Assembly (NCBI GenBank): GCA_002291465.1 | Contig: CP021238.1 | Location: 3,472,001 to 3,536,000 of the forward strand | Length of the DNA stretch: 64,000 nucleotides | DNA from: Mycobacterium lepraemurium | GTDB lineage: Bacteria > Actinomycetota > Actinomycetes > Mycobacteriales > Mycobacteriaceae | Direction: 5' to 3' | In this document: positions 57,446-64,000 of the stretch, one piece after another | How positions within the stretch are numbered: position 1 is the stretch's first letter | Layout of the letters: each line of letters opens with the position of its first letter | The notes under the pieces: generated by a model | The model's database searches: none | What the model was told of the DNA's origin: nothing | What the model saw: the letters and a program-made list of their open reading frames with translations, nothing else | Program-made: the position numbers and the translations under genes

Positions 57446-60213
57446 TGTTGGTCGGGTCCTTCGCTGCTCTCCCGGGCGTGCGACCGTCCGGTGCGCACGC
57501 CACCGAAATGGCTGCTGAACGAGGCGCGGACCGCCTCGGGGTCGCGGGTGACGGCCGCGTGCTGCGGCCGGCGCGGCGCGGGTAAGCGGCCGTTGAGCCC
57601 CGGCTCGTCGTCGGGTTCGGCCGCGGCCCCGTGGGCGCCACCCGGCACCAGCCGGGCGCCGGGGGTGCGCACGGGCAGGCCGTGGTCAGTGGTGTGCGAC
57701 TCGACGGGCTTGTCCTCGGCGGCGGCCGCCAGAGTCCAGCCCCGGTCCCACACCGACTGCCAGTCCAGGTCGGGGCTGTTGACCAGGTCGTGCGGGTCGC
57801 CCAGCATCTCCGAGAGCATGCGCCGGTAGATGACGTCGGCGGCGGCCGGGCCGGTGCTGGCGGCGGGCGGAATCGAGGCGTCCGGCTTCGGCTTCAGGCG
57901 CGGGGCTGGTTTCGGGGGCGCCTCGGGCGGCGTCTCGGTGCGCGGGCGGGCGGCGAAGAAGGCCGAGGTGTCCGACGCCGCGCGGGCCGGCTTGGGCGCC
58001 GGGCTGCTCTCCCACCAGGGCGTGGCCAGCTCACGGCGCTGCCGGCGGGGCTGCGGTTCGGCCGGCGGGGCGGGAACCGCGGCAACATCCGCGATGCCGC
58101 TGGACCCCGGATTGCGGCGGGGCAGCAGGATGACCGGCGGTGTGGACGCGTCACCGGCGTTGCGGGTGCCGCGCGCGGCCGGCTGCTGAGTGCCGTCGTG
58201 CCGGCCACCCTCCTCGGCGGGTACGGCGATGGCGCTGGCGAGTTTGGCGCTCGGCGACGAGACCGCCCGGATGTGCCGGGGCCCGGACGGCTCGGCGACG
58301 ACCCGGCCGGCGAGCACCGTCGGCGGCAGGTACACCTCGGCGGTGGTGCCCGAGCCGGATTCGTTGGCCGCCGGGCCGCGCAACCCCACCCGCATCCCAT
58401 GCCAGGCCGCGATCCGGCCCACCACGAAAAGACCGAGATGCCGGGCGTTTTCGGGATGCGGGTCGGGGTTCGCGTCGCCGCCGGCCTGCAGCCGCATGTT
58501 GGCGATGCGCCGGTCGGCATCGTTCATCCCCAGGCCGGAGTCGGCGATGCGCACCACCACTCCCCCGTCACCGCCGCGCGACGCCGACACCCGGGCCGAG
58601 GTGGTCGGCGGCGAGTACCGCAGCGCGTTGTCGATCAGCTCGGCGAACAGGTGGATGGCGCCGCCGGCGGCCGCCCCGAGCAGCGAGCACTCGGGCAGCC
58701 CGGCGATCTCGACCCGGCGGTAGTCCTCCACCACGGACACCGCGGCGTTGATCACGGTGGCCAGCGGCACCGGATCGCGCTGGTCGCGCGCCAGCTTCGC
58801 GCCGGCCAGCACCAGCAGGTTGGCGCTGTTGCGGCACAGCCGGGCGGCCAGATGGTCCAGCCGGAACAGGTTGTCCAGCCGTTCGGGGTTGTCCTCGTTG
58901 CGCTCCAGCCGGTCGATGAGCGCCAGCTGCTGGTCGACCAGCGAGCGGCTGCGCCGCGACATGGTCTCGAACATGTCGTTGACCAGCAACCGCAGCCGCG
59001 CCTCGTCGCCGGCCAGCAGCAGGGCCTGCGTGTGCAGCTCGTCCACCGCGTGCGCCACCTGGCCGATCTCCTCGGTGGTGTACACCGGCAGCGGGGCCGG
59101 AATCGGTTCGGCCCCACCTGCTTTCACGTGTGCGATCTCCTCCTCGAGATCGGTGTGGGCCACCTTGAACGCGCCGTCGCGCAGCGTGCGCAGCGGCCGC
59201 ACCAGTGCCCGCGCCACCAGCAGCACCACCGCCAACGCGATCACGATGGCGGTCAGCACCAGGGCGGTGTCCAGGATGGCCGAGTTGCGCCGTTCGGCGG
59301 CCTGCGCATGCACCGACTTGGTCACCGACGCGGTGGTGTTCTTGATGACCTGGTCGGCGATGTCGTCGGTGGTCTGGATCGAGCGCAGCAGGTCGGGGTT
59401 GTCGACGAGCACGCTGGCCGGGTCGGACATGATCGCCATCCGGCTGACCATCTGCTGTTGCAGCGTCTTGGCTTCGGGCGATCCGGCGCCGAGCACCTCG
59501 CTCATGCCGAACAGCGTCGACGGTTCGGTGCCGGCCAGAGTGGCTATCGAGGTGCGCAGCTGCGGCTCGGGCAGCTCGGCTCCCCGGGTGACCAGGATCT
59601 TCTGCATGGTCATCTGGCCGCGGGCGCCGACCGCCCGGCTCAGGCCCTGAGCCTGCGCCCGGATCCGCTCGTCGTCGACCCGCACCGACGCGTTGATGAC
59701 GTTTTCGGCGGTCAACAGGATCGGCGCGTAGAAGGTCACCCGCTCCCGCAGGCCCAGGCTGCCCTCGGCCACCTTGTTCACCAGCATCTGGCCGGCGTCC
59801 AGCAGGTTGTTCACCCCGGCGCGGACGTCGTCGATGACGTCGGTGTCGCCCAACCGGGTCTGCAGTTCGTTCTTGCGGGCCTCGTAGTTCTTCATCGCGC
59901 CCTCGGCGGAGCCGGCCAGCAGCGCGACGTCCAGCGCCGACATGTACTTGGTGATGGCCGGGACCACGTCGGCGCGGGCGGCGGCCAGACGCAGGCCCGC
60001 CGCGTTGGCCATCGCACCGTGGATGCGCAGCACCCCGAAAACCGTCGCCAGCATCAGCGGAACCAGGACGATGGCCAGCACTTTCCACCGCACCGGCCAG
60101 TTGCTCAGCGACCAGGCCGGCGGGCGTTTGGCCGGCACGGCGCCGCCGCCGAGCGGTGCGGGCCCGAGGGCTTCCGCCGCGGCCGGTTCGGCCGGGCGGC
60201 TGAACATGGTCAC
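57442..60213 (-). CDS. Conservon sensor histidine kinase-like protein (CvnA-like, NIT domain)
   Basis: This 923-residue membrane sensor is homologous to Rv3365c. Helix 1 (about residues 43-63) and helix 2 (about 315-338) flank a 250-residue extracytoplasmic nitrate/nitrite-sensing-type helical domain. A HAMP segment ([20 protein letters not shown]) leads to the kinase core: dimerisation helix [21 protein letters not shown] box [14 protein letters not shown]1 ADSGLGM and G2 [12 protein letters not shown] Pro/Ala-rich, probably disordered 250-residue tail follows. GTG 60213 or ATG 60207 starts it. It heads the five-gene conservon-mfpA operon. Confidence 0.92.
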   Translation of the reverse strand: MTMFSRPAEPAAAEALGPAPLGGGAVPAKRPPAWSLSNWPVRWKVLAIVLVPLMLATVFGVLRIHGAMANAAGLRLAAARADVVPAITKYMSALDVALLAGSAEGAMKNYEARKNELQTRLGDTDVIDDVRAGVNNLLDAGQMLVNKVAEGSLGLRERVTFYAPILLTAENVINASVRVDDERIRAQAQGLSRAVGARGQMTMQKILVTRGAELPEPQLRTSIATLAGTEPSTLFGMSEVLGAGSPEAKTLQQQMVSRMAIMSDPASVLVDNPDLLRSIQTTDDIADQVIKNTTASVTKSVHAQAAERRNSAILDTALVLTAIVIALAVVLLVARALVRPLRTLRDGAFKVAHTDLEEEIAHVKAGGAEPIPAPLPVYTTEEIGQVAHAVDELHTQALLLAGDEARLRLLVNDMFETMSRRSRSLVDQQLALIDRLERNEDNPERLDNLFRLDHLAARLCRNSANLLVLAGAKLARDQRDPVPLATVINAAVSVVEDYRRVEIAGLPECSLLGAAAGGAIHLFAELIDNALRYSPPTTSARVSASRGGDGGVVVRIADSGLGMNDADRRIANMRLQAGGDANPDPHPENARHLGLFVVGRIAAWHGMRVGLRGPAANESGSGTTAEVYLPPTVLAGRVVAEPSGPRHIRAVSSPSAKLASAIAVPAEEGGRHDGTQQPAARGTRNAGDASTPPVILLPRRNPGSSGIADVAAVPAPPAEPQPRRQRRELATPWWESSPAPKPARAASDTSAFFAARPRTETPPEAPPKPAPRLKPKPDASIPPAASTGPAAADVIYRRMLSEMLGDPHDLVNSPDLDWQSVWDRGWTLAAAAEDKPVESHTTDHGLPVRTPGARLVPGGAHGAAAEPDDEPGLNGRLPAPRRPQHAAVTRDPEAVRASFSSHFGGVRTGRSHARESSEGPDQQ

Positions 60214-60460
60214 GTCGTCGTGGCCGCGCGACCGGCCGCTGCGCTCAGTGCTGAAACAAACCCGAGTCTCATGAAACTTCCTGCTTTATTTCGCCATTTC
60301 GCCCGCCGCGCCAGATCGGCGCGTACGTAAGTGTGGCAACCCGACGAGTATGACAGCCCGCGGCCCAGCCCACCAGAATCGTCACTGAGCAGACAGGTCC
60401 CTCAAGGTGGCGCCGCCCGGCCGCCGTCGGCCCTGGCAAACACCGGCGGCGCGCGGAAGG

Positions 60461-61066
60461 TCAGGCCGGCCGCAGCACGGCGACCAGGAAGTCGGAGTCC
60501 TCGGTGAACGGCCGCAGGTCCCAGCTGGACAGCAGCAGATCGGGAGCGAACCCGGCGTCGGCCGCGTCGTTGAGGAAGTCGGTGAACTCGTACTCGCGGT
60601 AGGCGCCGAAGCCGATCGCGGCGCGGCCGGCGGCGGCCAGGTGTGCGCGCAGCCGGCTCAGCACCAGCATGCGGGTACTGGGCGCCAGGAACGTCATGAC
60701 GTTGCCGGCCGAGACGATTACGTCGAACGGGTCGGTGATGCCGCGGGCGGGCAGGTCGAGCTCGGCCAGGTCGCCGACCAGCCAGCGCGGCCCGGGATGG
60801 TCGTGCTCGGCGGCTTGGATCAGCGCCGGGTCGACGTCGACGCCGACCACCTGGTGGCCGGCCGCGGCGAGGTAGCTGCCCAGCCGGCCGGGTCCGCAGC
60901 CGGCGTCGAGGATGCGGGCTCCGCGCGGCGCCATGACGTCCACGAACCGGGCCTCGCCGGCCAGGTCGTCGCCGGCGAGGGCCATGGCGCGGAAGCGCTC
61001 GATGTACCAGTGCGAATGACCGGGATCTGCAGCGACCTTCTGCATCCAGATGCTCTGCTCGACCAT
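60461..61066 (-). CDS. Class I SAM-dependent methyltransferase
   Basis: This 201-residue methyltransferase has motif I ARILDAGCGPGRLGSYLAAA, the acidic strand-2 end VVGVDVDPALI and VIVSAGNVMTFL. The rest (FTDFLNDAADAGFAPDLLL, ending FLVAVLRPA) is typical of methyltransferase domain 25/12 proteins. The substrate is unknown. It starts 17 bases from the divergent spoU gene. Confidence 0.88.
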   Translation of the reverse strand: MVEQSIWMQKVAADPGHSHWYIERFRAMALAGDDLAGEARFVDVMAPRGARILDAGCGPGRLGSYLAAAGHQVVGVDVDPALIQAAEHDHPGPRWLVGDLAELDLPARGITDPFDVIVSAGNVMTFLAPSTRMLVLSRLRAHLAAAGRAAIGFGAYREYEFTDFLNDAADAGFAPDLLLSSWDLRPFTEDSDFLVAVLRPA

Positions 61067-61083
61067 GCGACCATTATCGCGTT

Positions 61084-61548
61084 GTGTTCAAGCTGATGTT
61101 CGTCTCCCCGCGCATCGCCCCCAACACAGGCAACGCCATCCGGACGGCGGCGGCGACCGGCTGCGAATTGCATCTGGTCGAGCCGATGGGGTTCGACCTG
61201 TCCGAACCCAAGCTGCGCCGGGCCGGGCTGGACTATCACGACCTCGCCTCGGTCACCGTGCACGCCTCGCTGGCCGCCGCGTGGGACGCGCTGGCGCCGG
61301 CCCGGGTGGTCGCGTTCACCTCGCACGCCCCCGCGTCGTTCGCCGAGCTGCGCTACCGGCCGGGCGACGTGCTGATGTTCGGCCCCGAACCCACCGGGCT
61401 GGACGCCGCCACGCTGGCCGACCCGCGCGTCACCACCCAGGTGCGCATCCCGATGCTGGCCGGGCGGCGCTCACTGAACCTGTCCAACGCCGCGGCGATC
61501 GCCGTCTACGAGGCGTGGCGGCAGCACGGCTACGCCGGGGCAGTCTGA
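61084..61548 (+). CDS. spoU: SPOUT-family tRNA/rRNA 2'-O-methyltransferase
   Basis: This 154-residue minimal SPOUT methyltransferase is of TrmL type (homolog of Rv3366). Knot motifs are seen in order: SPRIAPNTGNAIRTAAATGC, LMFGPEPTGL, and MLAGRRSLNLSNAAAIAVYE at the C-terminus. These enzymes methylate the ribose at the tRNA wobble position, which is the most likely role here. GTG 61084 is the start. The neighbouring PE_PGRS51 of M. tuberculosis is absent. Confidence 0.92.
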   Translation: MFKLMFVSPRIAPNTGNAIRTAAATGCELHLVEPMGFDLSEPKLRRAGLDYHDLASVTVHASLAAAWDALAPARVVAFTSHAPASFAELRYRPGDVLMFGPEPTGLDAATLADPRVTTQVRIPMLAGRRSLNLSNAAAIAVYEAWRQHGYAGAV

Positions 61549-61603
61549 TTCATCGCGGCGACCCGCTTCGCCCGGCTGCGCCGCGCTTGCGATCGCCGCG
61601 GAT

Positions 61604-62251
61604 TCACCAGCTGTCCCAGTGCATGACCTGCTCGGCGGGCAGCCGCTTGGCCGGGCGGAAGTCGGTGCCCTTGGTGTAGGCGATCGGTAACAGCCCGCCC
61701 TGGCTGTAGCGGTCGTGCGGGATGCCGAGCAGCTCGGCGGCCTGCTTCTCGCCGTCGTTGATCAGGTGCAGCGTGGTCCAGCAGGTGCCCAGCCCGCGCG
61801 AGCGCAGCGCCAGGCAGAAGCTCCACGCCGCCGGGAACAGCGACGCCCAGAACGACGCGCTCAGCCCCAGCGGCGCGTTCTCCACCCGTCCCTCCAGGCA
61901 CGGGATCAGCAGCACCGGCGCCTCGTGCATGTGCTCGGCGAGGTAGACCGCCGAGTCCTTGACCTTGGGCATCCGCTCGCCGCGGGTGTCGCCCTCAGGG
62001 TACTCGGCAGCGGGTAGGCTCAGGTAGGCGCGGGCGTTGGCCAGGTAGATGTCGGCGATCGCCTTCTTCTTGTCGGCGTCCTCGACGAAAACCCATTGCC
62101 AGCCTTGGGCATTGGACCCGGTGGGCGCCTGCAGCGCCAGTTCCAGGCATTCCATCAGGACCTCGCGGGGCACCGGCTTGTCGAAGTCGAGCCGCTTGCG
62201 GACCGAGCGGGTGGTGGTCAGGACTTCGTCGACGGACAGGTTCAGGGTCAT
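61604..62251 (-). CDS. Nitroreductase family protein
   Basis: This 215-residue FMN-dependent nitroreductase is homologous to Rv3368c. FMN-binding segments are TTRSVRKRLDF, QAPTGSNAQGWQWVFVED and the late LGIPHDRYSQGGLLPIAYTK. It probably acts as a dimer reducing quinones, nitro compounds or related substrates with NAD(P)H. ATG 62251 is clear. It lies 107 bases downstream of dnaE2, separated by an inverted repeat. Confidence 0.92.
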   Translation of the reverse strand: MTLNLSVDEVLTTTRSVRKRLDFDKPVPREVLMECLELALQAPTGSNAQGWQWVFVEDADKKKAIADIYLANARAYLSLPAAEYPEGDTRGERMPKVKDSAVYLAEHMHEAPVLLIPCLEGRVENAPLGLSASFWASLFPAAWSFCLALRSRGLGTCWTTLHLINDGEKQAAELLGIPHDRYSQGGLLPIAYTKGTDFRPAKRLPAEQVMHWDSW

Positions 62252-62292
62252 GCTTGGAGACTACCGTCGGCCGGCGGGTCGGCCCGTCGCCC

Positions 62293-62350
62293 CCGAACGT
62301 GCACTCACGGTGACGTTCACGCGAAATTTTCGCCGCCAGTGCACGTTCGG
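62293..62350. terminator. Perfect 13-bp inverted repeat after dnaE2
   Basis: CCGAACGTGCACT (62293-62305) and AGTGCACGTTCGG (62338-62350) are exact complements. The 32-base loop contains a second palindrome, GCGAAATTTTCGC (62321-62333). It lies just after the dnaE2 stop, so a terminator role is likely. It is related to the intergenic repeats at 21139 and 50788. Confidence 0.6.
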
Positions 62351-62358
62351 CGGGCCGG

Positions 62359-64000
62359 TCAGCGGAAGTCGCGGGAGCGCGAGCCGACGGCCAGGGTGAT
62401 GCGGCCCAACCGTTCGGTGACGACGGTGATGGCGCCGCTGGCGTTTTGCACCTGCCCGCGCACCAGCAACGCCAGCGCGGTGTTGGCCAGAACGCCAGCG
62501 CGGTGTTGGCCAGCTTGCGATGCCGCGCCCACACCCCCCGGGGTGCAGAGCACGTTGACCATCCCGGTCTCGTCCTCGAGGTTGAGGAAGGTCACCCCCC
62601 TGCGCGGTGCCGGGCCGCTGCCGATGCGTCACCGCGCCCGCAATCAGCACCCGGTCGCCGTCGGGCATCGACCCCAGCCTCGCCGCGGGCACCACCCCCA
62701 TCGCGTCCAGGTCGTCGCGCAGGAACTGGGTCGGATAGCTGTCCGGGGAGATGCCGGTGGCCCACACGTCGGCGGCGGCCAGCTCCAGCTCGCTCATCCC
62801 CGGCAGCGCCGGGATGTGCGAGGACGAACCCACCCCGGGCAGCCGGTCTGGCCGCTGGGTGGCCGCCGCCCCGGCCGCCCACAGCGCCTCGCGCCGCGAC
62901 ATCCCGAAGCAGCCGAGCGCCCCGGCGGTGGCCAGCGCCTCGGTCTGCGGCACCGAAAGCTGCAGCCGGGCGGTCAGGTCCAGCAGGGAAGCGAACGGGC
63001 CGTTGGCCTTTCGCTCCTGCACCAGCTTTTCGGCCAGGTCGTCGCCGATGTGGCGGACGGCGCCCAGGCCGAGGCGCACCTCGGTGCCGACGTTCTCCAG
63101 CGTGGCGTGCGCCAGGCTGACGTTGACGTCCGGGCCGTGCACCGCCACGCCGTGCCGGCGGGCGTCGGCCACCAGCGACTGCGGCGAGTAGAACCCCATG
63201 GGCTGGGCGCGCAGCAGCGCCGCGCAGAACGCCGCGGGGTGGTGCAGCTTGAACCACGACGAGTAGAACACCAGCGACGCGAAGCTTAGCGCATGGCTTT
63301 CCGGGAAGCCGAAATTGGCGAACGCCTCCAGCTTTTCGTAGGTCCGGTCGATCACCTCGTCGGGGGCGCCGTGCAGCGCCCGCATGCCGTCGTAGAACCG
63401 GCCGCGCAGCCGTCGCATCCGCTCGGTGGAGCGCTTGGACCCCATGGCGCGGCGCAGCTGATCGGCCTCGGCGGGAGAACCCGGCGCAGTCCACCGCGAG
63501 CTGTATCAGCTGCTCCTGAAACAGCGGCACCCCCAACGTCTTTCGCAGCGCCGGCTCCATCGACGGGTGGTCATAGAGCACCGAGTCCACCCCATTGCGC
63601 CGCCGGATGTAGGGATGCACCGACCCGCCCTGGATGGGCCCGGGACGGATCAGCGCCACCTCCACCACCAGGTCGTAGAACACCCGGGGTTTCAGCCGCG
63701 GCAGGGTGGCCATCTGCGCACGCGACTCCACCTGGAACACGCCGACGGAATCGGGGCGGGCCAGCATCTCGTACACCGCCGGCTCGGACAGGTCGAGCCG
63801 CGCCAGGTCCACCTCGATCCCCTTGTGCTCGGCCACCAGGTCGATGGCGTAATGCAGCGCCGAGAGCATGCCCAGCCCGAGCAGGTCGAACTTCACCAAA
63901 CCGATTACCGCGCAGTCGTCTTTGTCCCACTGCAGCACGCTGCGATTCTCCATCCGGGCCCACTCCACCGGGCACACGTCGGCGATCGGACGGTCGCAGA
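62359..64000 (-). pseudogene. dnaE2: Error-prone DNA polymerase DnaE2, partial and frameshifted
   Basis: This C-family polymerase acts in the ImuA'-ImuB-DnaE2 damage-tolerance mutasome. The part in view covers the C-terminal 540 or so residues; the N-terminus lies beyond the window. It reads QWDKDDCAVIGLVKFDLLGL, VGVFQVESRAQMATLPRLKP, VALIRPGPIQGGSVHPYIRR, FANFGFPESHALSFASLVFY and an OB-fold end, TFLNLEDETGMVNVLCTPG. Lesions are a missing base near 63475, extra G bases near 62600 and 62547, and a 23-bp tandem duplication at 62468-62513. So many defects in one gene suggest low-quality sequence. Confidence 0.88.
62468..62513 (-). repeat. Perfect 23-bp tandem duplication inside dnaE2
   Basis: The 23-mer beginning AACGCCAGCGCGG and ending TTGGCCAG occurs at 62468-62490 and again at 62491-62513. 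It adds 23 bases and so shifts the reading frame. Confidence 0.9.

Noticed and set aside
57631..60330. 899-codon plus-strand frame opposite the conservon sensor
   Set aside because: Antisense shadow produced by codon bias; no domain seen and the sensor on the minus strand has all kinase motifs.

Overview
The window is high-GC actinobacterial DNA from a slow-growing Mycobacterium, most likely of the M. avium complex. The gene order follows the M. tuberculosis Rv3296-Rv3370c block: lhr-nei-lpqC, glpD2-lpdA, amiA1/amiB1, deoD-pmmB-upp-sapM, add-deoA-cdd, sdhCDAB, sigJ, dacB1-sugI-nagA, trpS, icd1, metC-metX, folD, the mfpA/conservon operon, spoU and dnaE2. It differs from that backbone in several places. 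Two PPE genes sit where atsB/phoY1 lie in M. tuberculosis. A cutinase gene precedes deoD. Two vWA paralogs face each other before add. icd2 lies next to icd1. A 13E12 HNH element and an FHA-ABC transporter flank the folD region. Gene symbols rest on protein recognition and synteny recalled from memory; no database was searched.

Layout. 1-5.8 kb: helicase end, Nei glycosylase, LpqC esterase, two small exported proteins, tandem PPE genes. 6-14.6 kb: a minus-strand run (membrane protein, pseudouridine synthase, glpD2, lpdA, amidohydrolases, cutinase). 14.7-22.2 kb: purine phosphorylase, phosphomannomutase, upp, sapM, an acidic repeat-architecture protein and two vWA proteins. 22.3-24.35 kb: an AT-richer, decayed phage-like island with an XRE repressor, a wrecked membrane protein and tiny divergent ORFs. 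24.3-27.1 kb: nucleoside salvage operon. 27.3-30.8 kb: succinate dehydrogenase. 30.9-36.8 kb: ECF41-type sigma factor with its carboxymuconolactone-decarboxylase partner, an aminotransferase, dacB1 and sugI. 36.8-48.5 kb: nagA, a guanidine-III riboswitch with an SMR exporter, yihY, trpS, hydrolase, both isocitrate dehydrogenases, and a SAM-IV riboswitch driving metC-metX. 48.5-64 kb: HNH element, DUF732 protein, folD, old-yellow-enzyme oxidoreductase, FHA-ABC transporter, mfpA plus a complete conservon (roadblock/DUF742/GTPase/sensor kinase), methyltransferase, spoU, nitroreductase and dnaE2, which is cut by the window end.

Two cross-cutting patterns stand out. First, about a dozen genes carry frameshifts, nonsense codons, short tandem duplications or internal deletions, including conserved metabolic genes (sdhC, sdhD, icd1, nagA, dnaE2). 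This density points partly to draft sequence error, so each lesion needs verification. Second, many genes start 5-9 bases after a TANNNT -10 box, which is the signature of leaderless mycobacterial transcription. I also find a family of long intergenic inverted repeats at gene 3' ends. I did not find tRNA or rRNA genes, a CRISPR array or an intact insertion sequence.
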